Source: Stramenopiles sp. TOSAG23-3
Lineage: Eukaryota; Sar
NCBI GenBank assembly: GCA_900128585.1
Contig: LT642494.1
Span: 1 to 16,277, forward strand
DNA length: 16,277 nucleotides
Reading direction: 5' to 3'
Shown here: positions 7,017 to 15,779 of the stretch, one piece after another
Numbering within the stretch: the stretch's first letter is position 1
How the letters are laid out: every line of letters begins with the position of its first letter
Position numbers and translations under genes: made by a program
Notes under the pieces: generated by a model
Told to the model about the DNA's origin: nothing
Database searches by the model: none
The model's input: only the letters and a program-made list of their open reading frames with translations

Positions 7017-9005
7017 TCAATACATAGAGTTTAGTTTTTTATGTACCCAACCCTGCTGCCTCTGGAAAATGACAGTGTCCAATCCTGTATACAAAGTCCT
7101 GCTATCTTTCCCTTTGCGGAGCAGTTCTCTGTTCCATCTGTCTTTCTCCGGTGACGTAAATTTGTATGTAATTGGAGATTTCCCAGTTTGGAGCGCCTCT
7201 TCACGAATACGTTCCAATTGAAATTCCCACGATTCTTCGTCGATTGCATCCTCGACAACAAGCCGGCGAAAGTTAGGCTTTCGCAACCGTTTGCATCTTT
7301 CGCGGGCCATTTCTCCTCGCCAGTGTCGCGCGATGCATATTTGGGCAGCTTTGATTATTAGGTACCAGTCCGATACTTTTTGCCGAGTATTGTACCCTCG
7401 CCAAAGTGATTGAATGGACTGGGCAGCGTACGCTTTTCGTGGTCTTGCGATGAAACTATCATAAATATCTATACCGTCATCTTCATCATCACTGGAGGAC
7501 GTGTCACTATCTGATCCGTCACTGAATTGAGTATCCCTCCACTGCTTTAAACGGTTCATGTAACGTTTTGCTCTGCGTTTTGAAGCAAAGTTTTTGAAGG
7601 CCCTGGCAATGGTTGAACTGGCCAGGACTACTTCGTGAAAATCTACCTTTGTCAGCAAACCCAAGAACCTTCTCCAAGCTTTTTGTATTGTTCTTGCCGC
7701 CATCACTCGTATGCATCTTTTGCGAATGTTTTCCGAGGAATAATAGTCATCTTTGTTTCTTTGAAGTTGGATTAATCTTCGTTTATTGTACTCTTGGCCA
7801 ATCGCCAGTTCCTCCAAAAGGCTTCGGTCTATTGCGCTTGGTATAGTGTACGCTAACTCTTTGGTCATTCGTTTTTTGCGCCTGTCAATTAGCATCAGCA
7901 GCATCTGCGAAAGTTCGGTAACATCCCGTCTGTACAAATTGGCCTGCGCCCTTTTCGACAAATATTTTGGTTTCTTTTTCCCTTTCCTGGATTGTTTTTT
8001 GTCCCTTTCACTTCGCTTACTTTTCTTAATTTCTAACGATTTTCTCCAATCATCTGCTTTGAGCTCGTTTGTTCCTGCATAGCTTAAGTGCAACCCTTTT
8101 GTTGGAGAGATTGTGATACTTCTAGCCTTGGAATCTAGCGATTGACGAGATAATTCATCGTCTTCTTCTTGGATTTTCCTCCTGTTTTTGCCCGGCTGTG
8201 AGTCTCCATTTGTCTTGGCAAGCACCATGTAAGTAAGTTGGCGCAGTATCTCATCGTCCATCGCTCTGTCCAATTTGAACACTGACTTTTCACAGGGACG
8301 TTCCCCTCTTTCAATTAACTGTTGTGTTTTCTCTACCAAACCGCTGTACGAAGAGATGAAATATTTTGACAAAAGGTTTTCTTTTTGATCACTTTTCTTT
8401 TCAGCTTTACTTTCTTTATCTTGTTCATTTTCACTTAAAGGATTTGGAGTTTCTGGTAGGGCTGGGGGGGGCGCTTGTTCTTTATAGTCAGAGGAGCTGA
8501 CATCGTTTGGTCGTTCGTTATAGTCAACGAGTGCCACTATCGCATTCAAAAAGTCTCGGTTTTCTTCTTTTTTTACGTGTTCAATGAGTTCATCTAGCTC
8601 TACATCGCCACTACCATCCTCGTCGATGTCTTTAAATCTATCAATAACCGTACTTTGAAAGCCATGAAATGATGACCGTCTAGTCCGCTTTTGTTGAGTT
8701 TTCATAAAGCCAACAAATTCGATGAGTGACAAAGAGTTGCTGTCATCTCTATCAATTAATTTAAAAAATTTTGTGCAATAGTGTTCCATTAGTTTTGTGC
8801 TTTTAGCCACTTTTTCAACCAAAGGCTTCCCCCTTTTTGTCTCAGGGTGCTGTTTTTGTATACTGCCTTCTTCGTCAGACCAATCACTATTGTCGCCATC
8901 TTCTTGAATGGGTGGATGATACTTTTGCGCGCTTCTGTAAACTTGCGACGTTCGAATCGACGAGTGCCCAAACGGTGTCGCAAACTTCCCTTTCTCGCGG
9001 TCCAT
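7017..9005 (-). CDS. EF-hand and IQ-motif protein (calcium sensor with calmodulin-docking sites)
   Basis: This 662-residue protein has an EF-hand pair near the N-terminus. Loop 1 is D85-E96 (D1, D3, S5, N6, E12). Loop 2 is D128-E139, a canonical DEDGSGDVELDE with Gly at 6 and Glu at 12, so calcium binding is likely at least at the second site. Residues 170-350 are charged and disordered, with a Lys/Arg-rich block at 326-353. IQ motifs lie at about 435-450 (TIQKAWRRFLG), 526-545 (SIQSLWRGYNTRQ) and 551-570 (ARHWRGEMARER); a weaker one is at 464-480. An acidic Ser/Asp run (496-511) separates them. IQ motifs bind calmodulin or related light chains. The combination suggests a cytoskeletal, centriolar or flagellar protein, but I cannot name a family. 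The start is the first ATG at 9005; the TTG at 9053 is ignored. It lies downstream of VWA8 on the same strand, 603 bp away. Confidence 0.93.
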   Translation of the reverse strand: MDREKGKFATPFGHSSIRTSQVYRSAQKYHPPIQEDGDNSDWSDEEGSIQKQHPETKRGKPLVEKVAKSTKLMEHYCTKFFKLIDRDDSNSLSLIEFVGFMKTQQKRTRRSSFHGFQSTVIDRFKDIDEDGSGDVELDELIEHVKKEENRDFLNAIVALVDYNERPNDVSSSDYKEQAPPPALPETPNPLSENEQDKESKAEKKSDQKENLLSKYFISSYSGLVEKTQQLIERGERPCEKSVFKLDRAMDDEILRQLTYMVLAKTNGDSQPGKNRRKIQEEDDELSRQSLDSKARSITISPTKGLHLSYAGTNELKADDWRKSLEIKKSKRSERDKKQSRKGKKKPKYLSKRAQANLYRRDVTELSQMLLMLIDRRKKRMTKELAYTIPSAIDRSLLEELAIGQEYNKRRLIQLQRNKDDYYSSENIRKRCIRVMAARTIQKAWRRFLGLLTKVDFHEVVLASSTIARAFKNFASKRRAKRYMNRLKQWRDTQFSDGSDSDTSSSDDEDDGIDIYDSFIARPRKAYAAQSIQSLWRGYNTRQKVSDWYLIIKAAQICIARHWRGEMARERCKRLRKPNFRRLVVEDAIDEESWEFQLERIREEALQTGKSPITYKFTSPEKDRWNRELLRKGKDSRTLYTGLDTVIFQRQQGWVHKKLNSMY

Positions 9006-9608
9006 GTCGCTGGTTCGTATTGTGCGATCCCGCAGCAAAATCGGTTTTTGCAAAACTAGAATTTTAAGCCAAGGTGTAATTCTTTTTAGAAAAACAATTC
9101 AATGTTCACGAAAGTTACATTCAACGTTTGCGCAGTTTTATCGTCGTCATTGCACGCACCCATGTTCCCTTCTTTTGGCAAGAAGGAAAACAATGTTTTT
9201 CTGATATTCGTATTTTATTACTACTTTTTCTTGTTGATGATGATGAGATGGAGGATAAATGTCTGAAACGGTAAATTAAAAAAAAAGAATGATTGCCAAG
9301 ATGATGTAATTAAGGAGTTATGAAAGAAACGAAGGAGTGATATAAAAATATAAGATAGAAACTAAAAGATTATTCTCATTTTTATAACATATTTTCCTTA
9401 CTTTAAATTAATATGTGAAGCCAACGAATCGACAAATGCTGTTGTGGATGTGTACTGCTACAAAGCATTTCCCCTATCAAATACAAGATAATTCGTTGTA
9501 GGTCGGATGAAGTAAATAAGTTCGCAATACATTAATTTTAATTACTTAAATAACAGCCAATTTTCTTGATTTTTTAAAAATAAATTAAGAAAAGACACTC
9601 TAAAATTT
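9006..9608. promoter_or_regulatory. Spacer (603 bp) between VWA8 and the EF-hand/IQ gene; no gene seen
   Basis: This AT-rich sequence should contain the VWA8 3' UTR on its right and the EF-hand/IQ gene promoter on its left, both for minus-strand transcription. The short plus-strand frames at 8837-9204 are open mostly by overlap with the gene on the other strand. I found no RNA gene, repeat or clear polyadenylation hexamer. Confidence 0.5.
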
Positions 9609-12600
9609 CTACTTCAAAATTGCTCTGGAAAATATGGTTTTGAAGAGAGCCGGCATTTCTTCATTGTTGTTGCACACATGTGCTCTGCCTGCTGGCATCC
9701 TCTTTTGCATCTCCAGCGCAACCTCCGGCTCCGCAATAAAAATCGCGTATGCGTTAACAGACTTGTCTTTCATTAGTTCATCGGCGAGAACTTCAGGGGT
9801 CACGCCATATATTTCAAGGTTGGCGTCAGATATCAAAAATACAAAATAATCATCGGCTTCCTCGCGACGGACAAATCGCATTGCCCGAATGGCGGCCCCA
9901 AGTGTGTTGTCCCCGCTGGCGCAAGATGCTGCATGATCGATCATGGTCTGGATGACAGCTAGCCTTTCGTTTCGATTAACGGGTGGCCTTCCCATTGGAA
10001 CTAGGCACAAATCATGGGTTTCACCGGAATGGCCAACGATTTCGTATTGGTACTTGTGGTCTAATCCAATTAGGGCCTCCATTAACATAACGACGGATGC
10101 ACACAAACGATCCAATCTTTGGTCTCCGTTAAAGTATGCCATAGAGCCACTCACGTCTACAACAAATGAAACACGCTTGGGAAGACGCTGAACCATCCTG
10201 GAGGCTTCTTTTTCTCCGCGCTTCTTGTAAACATTTTTCTCCCCAATGGCAAGGTCTATAAGTCGTCGATCATCAAGCTCACCAGACGTTTTCCCCCGCA
10301 GCCAGACCCTTTCCTTTTCATTTGCTTCTATGCTTTGCAAAACAACGCGAAGTTGGTTAATTTCACCTTCAACAGTTGCAAACAATTCGTCATATTTTTC
10401 TTCATCAACATTGTCCATATTTAGTTTTAACCGCTGCAACTCAGCAGTTTCGTTTGCTATTTTACGGGCTTTTTGGAGAATCTTTGATGCGCCAACTTTG
10501 GCTTCTGATATCAATTTCCCTCGTGTCCCGCGACCGTTCTCATTTCCATGACCCTTTCCCGTTCCCTTTCCGCGACCTTTCCCATTCCCACGGCCTTTTC
10601 CCTTCCCCCTTCCTCGACCACGCCCTTTTCCTGAACGACCTTTCTGCGTGCTGGAATCGCTTTCTTCCTCTGTGAACTCATCTCTGCTTAGTTCGGAGTC
10701 ACTGCCCTCCGAGAAAGCATCGTTTGGTTCACTTTTTTTGCCTTTTGAATCACTTTGTACGCGGCCGGATAGAGACGAAAACAACGTTTGCTGAACTGTT
10801 AGCTTGTCCAATCTGATTTCTAGCAAGCGAATGTGACCATCGCAGAAAAGCAGCGCTAATCGTCCGTCGGACGCTTCGCAACAAGCAATACAAGCAGGCA
10901 TTTCAAATTTTTTTGGAGGTGGAAGAGGGCTATTTGCTGTAACTTTCAATCCAACGTTTGCCAAGGAACCATTGATGCCAGTGTTACCACCCTGAATACC
11001 AGACGTGCCAATTCCTGGAATTTTTGTCAAAGCAATATTTCTGATGTGCCCAACGCCCAGTGAAACAATCTCCACCACAACTACACCATGCTCGACGGCC
11101 AAAGAGTTCGTTTTGATGTGCGAGTACACTTGGACTTTTGACTGTGAAGAAAGGTGCACACACGAAGTCGAACAAATACGAGAATCCTCGTCAATTTGTG
11201 GTTGCTCACCCACTGTGGTGGCTATAATCTCAAAAAAAGATATCTGCCGCTTATACCCCATCATTGTTGACCTACTGATGCTTGCTTTTTCTATTCCCAC
11301 AAAGTAGTTTGCGTAGCAAGTTGTGTTGGAAGACATGTGAATCATGCTATCAGGCGAAACACTGCCTTTAGAAGGGGCTGGGAGTTCTCGGAAAAAGTAA
11401 GGCTTGGAGAACCACTCCTTTTCTACCAGGGGCAGATCAACGGGCCACACGTTCGGCCCCAAATTCTGCAGACTCAAAAAAAATTCTTGTAAGGATTTTT
11501 TCCCCTGCTCTCCTCCGTATAACTCCACTTCATATATTATTTGGATCGCTCCATTGTATTGTTTGCTTATACAGTATAAAAATACAATGGACTTTTCTCC
11601 ACCCACAATGCGAACGGTTTGGATTCCAAAACCTTCTGGTAGGTCAAAATGACAGTGGGCCACGTTGTTCGTTTGAACGCAATCAACGAGTAAAATTTCT
11701 CTTTCACCCGCTGAGTATAAAATTACAACAGGCAGTTCGGCAGAGAGTATTCCCGCGAAATTAACATCCTGTTTTGAATTCGCTGAAGGCCGTGGGCAGG
11801 TGGAAAATATAATCTTTCCTTCCTTTGGCCAGCACTGTACAAGCACTTCCATCCGTTGGTCATACGTGACTAGCATGTTTTCGCCAGGAATTTCAGCCAT
11901 GACCATACCTTTCGAATATTCTGACCGCAAGTCCATGGTATCTCCCAACTTCAATGGAATCTCCCGCTTTAAACCTTGGTCTAACGAGTAAACATGAAGT
12001 TCCATCCGTGATGTCAAAACACAAAGGCACCCATCGACAGAAGCCATGGAGAGAAAATTACCCATCCACGAGCCTCTCAGCGGGTCCACCCCCTTTATCA
12101 AAACCCCTTCTCTGGTGACCATACCCAATCTCCAAAAGATATCTTCCTCTGAAAACCTGCGAGCTCTAGAAGAGGCATGTTTGAAAGCTTTCCATTCTGC
12201 GCCGGGCTCTCCAATTGTTTTTATACACTTCCCAGACTCTTCGGCTTCTTGAGCAGTAATGTCGCTAAATGAATTTTGAGAATGCTCGTGAATAGAAGAA
12301 AGGGTAACATCTGTTTTTATCACGCTAGCGTTTGTTCTCTGCCTTACGAACGTTCCCAATTCTTTCGGTTCCGGCAAAGTTTGCGCAGTTGAAATACCCG
12401 ATTTTCCCGAAGACGGCATATTTTTTACCCCCGAGCTATTGATCCCTAGGGGTATCCCGTGCCGTTGGAAAATGTCCTCCACAAATTTTCTTAGTTGAGA
12501 GTCGTAGTCGTCAAATGCAAATATGTTCTCCAGCACCGCTGTTACATGGTCTTCAGGATATTGGGCCAAATGTCTAACTACATTGGTTAATTCGCGGGTG

Positions 12601-15600
12601 GAATATGGATATGTAATTTGCCCAGAGTCAACAGCAGTTCTTAAGTCACGAAACGCAGAGGTAAGAATCTTAAGCAATTCGTCCGGAACATTTGGTGCAT
12701 ACTGCTTCAGCAGCATGATCTCAGATTTTTGGTCCGGGTTTTGGATTGCATGGCACGCGAAACAGTCTCCCATTTCTCGGAAAAAATCATTTCCCAAAAA
12801 GGGGTATCCAGGTCTATTCGCAAGCGCAATAACAAGAAACTCTGGATGGATTGGCTTGATGCTCGCTGCCTGGTTGAGCATAGGTGAGTCAGCATTGACA
12901 AATCGTCTTCCATCGGCCAACAAAATCTCTCCATCCTCGAGCAAAGCTTTCAAAATCACGACTACCTCGGTCGGCGCTTTATCAAATTCATCCACTACCA
13001 GCACGCGCCCATAAACCATCGCTTTAACCAATGGAGAATCTTCAAAAACGACTACACCCCTCCGCAGAGTTGGTGCTAGCGTTAAAGAGCCCACTGTGGT
13101 GTCTCTGTGTAGCTGAATATACTCGCGCTCACGCTGCAGTAACATCAACAACTTGTCTGCCATCTTGTTCTTCCCTACGCCTTGATTCCCCATCAGCAAA
13201 ATGTGTTCTTTTGCAATGACGTCTCTGAGCATATTTCGCAACACCAACTTTTGCTCAGGAATATCGAAGAACAGGGTGTACGGAACGAGGGCGATCTCTT
13301 TCGGTTGGGAAACGGCACAAGATACGTCTCCTATTTGAACCGACGGTGACGGCGAGGAAATGTCCGCCTCTACAATCGACATTTGGGCGGCAGCTTCGAC
13401 TTGTAAGTTCCTGCTCTTACCACGTAGCCCTTCTGTTTTCAGTATAGCACGGACTGCAGCCCTTTCTGACCGCGGCATAAATTCTGTCATGAGCGCACTT
13501 TCAAGCCCATTTCCAACATCTTCCAGTTGTTCTTCCAATCGCAGATTATAGTTGAACGAAACTCGCCTAGCAGCCCTCAAAATTTGCCTCAGGGACAAAG
13601 TGACGGCCTGGGAACTGTTCGCAGCACTTCGCTCCTCGGAGTTAGCGATGTCTCTGCGGGATTCAGGAGCAGCATCTATACTTGCAATTTCCCCTTCGTA
13701 ATATCGGGTCCAACCGCCTGCTTTAGCGGCAACCTTGCTCCCCACCTGGTATTCATTTACTGCCCCATTTAACAGCTTCATTTGTTCTAATCGAACCCCT
13801 TTTCGTACCTCACCGTCTAAGAAGCGCACAGTATATGTTGGAATACTTTCGTCTGTATCAATATTTTCAATATTTGCCGCCACTGGGCCTCCATCGACCC
13901 ACAACGGAGAGCTACTGTCATTGGCTGCTGCGAGCAGATTTTCACGGACGTTGACAAGTTTCACGATTATGGTGGGAGGGCAGTTCGGGACAGTTTTCGA
14001 AACAACATCATAAAATTTCGTCATTCTAGGTAACGAAAAGAAATGAAACAGCTGCATAACCTCATTCGACAGCCATGTCTTGCCGCGCCGCGAAGTTGGT
14101 ATACCCAGTCCCAATATACGAAACGATGGGTGAACCGGGTGCACATTTCGTAGCGTCAACTCGTTGACCGATACATTCATTACTTTTGTCAAATATTCGT
14201 ACCGGCGAGGAGAGATAAACCTCGTCCCGTCGTACAACGTGACCTCTCTATCTTGTATTAAGCGACTGAGGGCAGATATCGTGCCCGCAGACAGGCGGTG
14301 AAGCCCGTCAAGGACGCACAGACCACCGCGTTTCACTGCATGAGAGAGGGGCGTTGCCTCCCAAATGCTTTCCCCCCGAGAATTTGTGGAACGCCGCTGC
14401 AGTAAATCTCTGGCTGTCATGTCCTCGAACAAAAAGAGGGTTTCAATTTGAACGTATCCTAAAGCCGCCGCGAAGCGCTTGGAGACAAACGATTTCCCCT
14501 CTCCCCGTTGCCCTATTAAGCAAACGGAATTTCCAACCGCTGCCGATTGCACCATTTTAGAAACTAGAATATTGCATTCGTCTTGAATGAAATTGGGAAG
14601 CTTAGGTTCAAATAATCCACCTTCAGTCACCACCGTACTAGATCCAGTCTCTGAGGCAGAAAATTGAAGGACGGTTTTCCCGGCATCTGTTCGCTGCACA
14701 CTGCCAAGTCTATAGTGCACCGACGGGTTGCCCAACTTTATCAGCGAGGGCGACACGGAGCGGAGCACTTGGTTCACTAACGCTGCGGCCTCATCTTTCA
14801 GCAGGCCGCACGAGGGCGAAAACGGGAATATTCTATGCAATATGTCCGTAATAGGCGTCCTGGGAAATGCTTCTAGCAATTTTCCCGCTGAAATAATCGA
14901 CTGTTCGCATGGGTAACAGAGTGACGTAAAGGCCAATGTTTTCGCCTCAATTCCAGCCGTAGAGGCCTGGGAGTCTCCTAGGGCCCACAGAGCTTCGTAT
15001 ATGCTCAACAGTTCTTCCAGAACCCTGGCATTGACCGATAAGGAATAGTTGGTCCGCAAGGACAACAGGAGCGCTTCAGTATTTGCTCGACGGACGTGTC
15101 GCGCCTGGAAACGTGATCGTAGCGGTGGATCGAGCGGATTTCCCGGAAATGGGGGAGAGGGCACTCCAACCGCAATAACCCGAAATCTTTCATGGACTCG
15201 CACGAGCTTTAGCCGTTCCAGCTCGATACTCCCTCTCTGTTCTAAAATTTCATCATAACGCTTCGGCGCCACCAAAAATCGACCATCCTCCAGCTGCATT
15301 TCCCTATTTTCAAGCAAATTGTTTAGAACCGGCAAGACGTTTCGCTCTGCCTTTTCCAAGCCTTCCAACACCAACACTCGCCCGAAAATGGCAGCCCGGA
15401 CGACAGCTTGGTCAAACCATGCGACCGACACCCCATTTTCCGCTCCTACCCGCCGGAGTTCCCGCCTACATTTCAAGTCCCCCTCGCTCGTGTCGGCAGT
15501 CAAGGAAACAAACTCGCACTCTCTATTGGTTAGCTCACAAAAGCGAAACGCCAACCACCTCCGCATCGGAGAATGCGAGCCGATTAAAAATATATCTTGA

Positions 15601-15779
15601 TTTAAAGCGTCTTTTTGGACCATCCAACGAATGTGATCATAAGCCCAAGGCATTTTAAGAAGACTGCAATCGTTTTCATAACCGCCTGGCACAAGTTCCG
15701 GGAACGCCACCGCTTGCCCACCACTCAATGCCCTAGACACTTGTGACATACGACGCTCTCGCTTTTTTTGTGTAATCAT
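9609..15779 (-). CDS. VWA8: VWA8 homologue: three AAA+ modules and C-terminal von Willebrand factor A domain
   Basis: This 2,056-residue protein matches VWA8, a mitochondrial ATPase of the AAA+/MIDAS type related to midasin and MoxR. Module 1 (about 27-240) has a lost P-loop (GSHSPMRR, 67-74), the family block GLEKAERNVLPVLNNLLEN at 140-158 and arginines in PPLRSRFQAR. Module 2 (about 400-780) has an intact P-loop (GQRGEGKS, 423-430) and VLDG at Walker B. Module 3 (about 835-1115) has GNQGVGKN (864-871) and VVDE (928-931). Residues 1115-1680 are a beta-rich, propeller-like region ending in GHIRLLE. The VWA domain (1868-2056) has a complete MIDAS: DVSGS (1875-1879), Thr1959 and Asp1985. The N-terminus is basic (KKRERR) and short, a weak mitochondrial presequence candidate. 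Starting at Met11 is possible. Unusual parts are a Tudor-like insert (617-726) and a Gly-X repeat (1717-1746). The frame is intact with no intron. Human VWA8 is about 1,900 residues. Confidence 0.97.
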   Translation of the reverse strand: MITQKKRERRMSQVSRALSGGQAVAFPELVPGGYENDCSLLKMPWAYDHIRWMVQKDALNQDIFLIGSHSPMRRWLAFRFCELTNRECEFVSLTADTSEGDLKCRRELRRVGAENGVSVAWFDQAVVRAAIFGRVLVLEGLEKAERNVLPVLNNLLENREMQLEDGRFLVAPKRYDEILEQRGSIELERLKLVRVHERFRVIAVGVPSPPFPGNPLDPPLRSRFQARHVRRANTEALLLSLRTNYSLSVNARVLEELLSIYEALWALGDSQASTAGIEAKTLAFTSLCYPCEQSIISAGKLLEAFPRTPITDILHRIFPFSPSCGLLKDEAAALVNQVLRSVSPSLIKLGNPSVHYRLGSVQRTDAGKTVLQFSASETGSSTVVTEGGLFEPKLPNFIQDECNILVSKMVQSAAVGNSVCLIGQRGEGKSFVSKRFAAALGYVQIETLFLFEDMTARDLLQRRSTNSRGESIWEATPLSHAVKRGGLCVLDGLHRLSAGTISALSRLIQDREVTLYDGTRFISPRRYEYLTKVMNVSVNELTLRNVHPVHPSFRILGLGIPTSRRGKTWLSNEVMQLFHFFSLPRMTKFYDVVSKTVPNCPPTIIVKLVNVRENLLAAANDSSSPLWVDGGPVAANIENIDTDESIPTYTVRFLDGEVRKGVRLEQMKLLNGAVNEYQVGSKVAAKAGGWTRYYEGEIASIDAAPESRRDIANSEERSAANSSQAVTLSLRQILRAARRVSFNYNLRLEEQLEDVGNGLESALMTEFMPRSERAAVRAILKTEGLRGKSRNLQVEAAAQMSIVEADISSPSPSVQIGDVSCAVSQPKEIALVPYTLFFDIPEQKLVLRNMLRDVIAKEHILLMGNQGVGKNKMADKLLMLLQREREYIQLHRDTTVGSLTLAPTLRRGVVVFEDSPLVKAMVYGRVLVVDEFDKAPTEVVVILKALLEDGEILLADGRRFVNADSPMLNQAASIKPIHPEFLVIALANRPGYPFLGNDFFREMGDCFACHAIQNPDQKSEIMLLKQYAPNVPDELLKILTSAFRDLRTAVDSGQITYPYSTRELTNVVRHLAQYPEDHVTAVLENIFAFDDYDSQLRKFVEDIFQRHGIPLGINSSGVKNMPSSGKSGISTAQTLPEPKELGTFVRQRTNASVIKTDVTLSSIHEHSQNSFSDITAQEAEESGKCIKTIGEPGAEWKAFKHASSRARRFSEEDIFWRLGMVTREGVLIKGVDPLRGSWMGNFLSMASVDGCLCVLTSRMELHVYSLDQGLKREIPLKLGDTMDLRSEYSKGMVMAEIPGENMLVTYDQRMEVLVQCWPKEGKIIFSTCPRPSANSKQDVNFAGILSAELPVVILYSAGEREILLVDCVQTNNVAHCHFDLPEGFGIQTVRIVGGEKSIVFLYCISKQYNGAIQIIYEVELYGGEQGKKSLQEFFLSLQNLGPNVWPVDLPLVEKEWFSKPYFFRELPAPSKGSVSPDSMIHMSSNTTCYANYFVGIEKASISRSTMMGYKRQISFFEIIATTVGEQPQIDEDSRICSTSCVHLSSQSKVQVYSHIKTNSLAVEHGVVVVEIVSLGVGHIRNIALTKIPGIGTSGIQGGNTGINGSLANVGLKVTANSPLPPPKKFEMPACIACCEASDGRLALLFCDGHIRLLEIRLDKLTVQQTLFSSLSGRVQSDSKGKKSEPNDAFSEGSDSELSRDEFTEEESDSSTQKGRSGKGRGRGRGKGKGRGNGKGRGKGTGKGHGNENGRGTRGKLISEAKVGASKILQKARKIANETAELQRLKLNMDNVDEEKYDELFATVEGEINQLRVVLQSIEANEKERVWLRGKTSGELDDRRLIDLAIGEKNVYKKRGEKEASRMVQRLPKRVSFVVDVSGSMAYFNGDQRLDRLCASVVMLMEALIGLDHKYQYEIVGHSGETHDLCLVPMGRPPVNRNERLAVIQTMIDHAASCASGDNTLGAAIRAMRFVRREEADDYFVFLISDANLEIYGVTPEVLADELMKDKSVNAYAIFIAEPEVALEMQKRMPAGRAHVCNNNEEMPALFKTIFSRAILK
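10518..10643 (-). repeat. Gly-X (Lys/Arg) low-complexity repeat in VWA8
   Basis: The segment encodes residues 1713-1754. Fifteen consecutive Gly-X dipeptides occupy 1717-1746, with X mostly Lys or Arg and occasionally Asn, Thr or His. On the minus strand the DNA is purine-rich, with recurring GGNAAR/GGNCGN hexamers consistent with growth by slippage. It sits between an acidic Ser/Glu stretch (1685-1710) and the helical region that precedes the VWA domain. Confidence 0.85.
13602..13931 (-). other. Tudor-like insertion within AAA+ module 2 of VWA8
   Basis: The segment encodes residues 617-726. Residues 649-670 read YTVRFLDGEVRKGVRLEQMK and so on, and 677-701 read YQVGSKVAAKAGGWTRYYEG and so on. 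These are the second half of one Tudor-like unit followed by the first half of another. Flanking residues 598-616 (PNCPPTIIVKLVNVRENLL) and 727-740 (TLSLRQILRAARRV) are the lid helices and sensor-2-like Arg of module 2, which are adjacent in VWA8 proteins as I recall them. A Ser/Glu-rich disordered tail (704-725) closes the insert. Confidence 0.65.

Noticed and set aside
2743-9005. A defence or mobile-element cassette made of the coiled-coil, ankyrin and EF-hand/IQ genes
   Set aside because: There are no nuclease, integrase, transposase or polymerase motifs, no terminal repeats, and the genes lie in mixed orientation with separate spacers.
12523-13014. 163-codon plus-strand frame
   Set aside because: It lies opposite the third AAA+ module of VWA8, which has intact Walker motifs; Ser/Thr-rich shadow translation.
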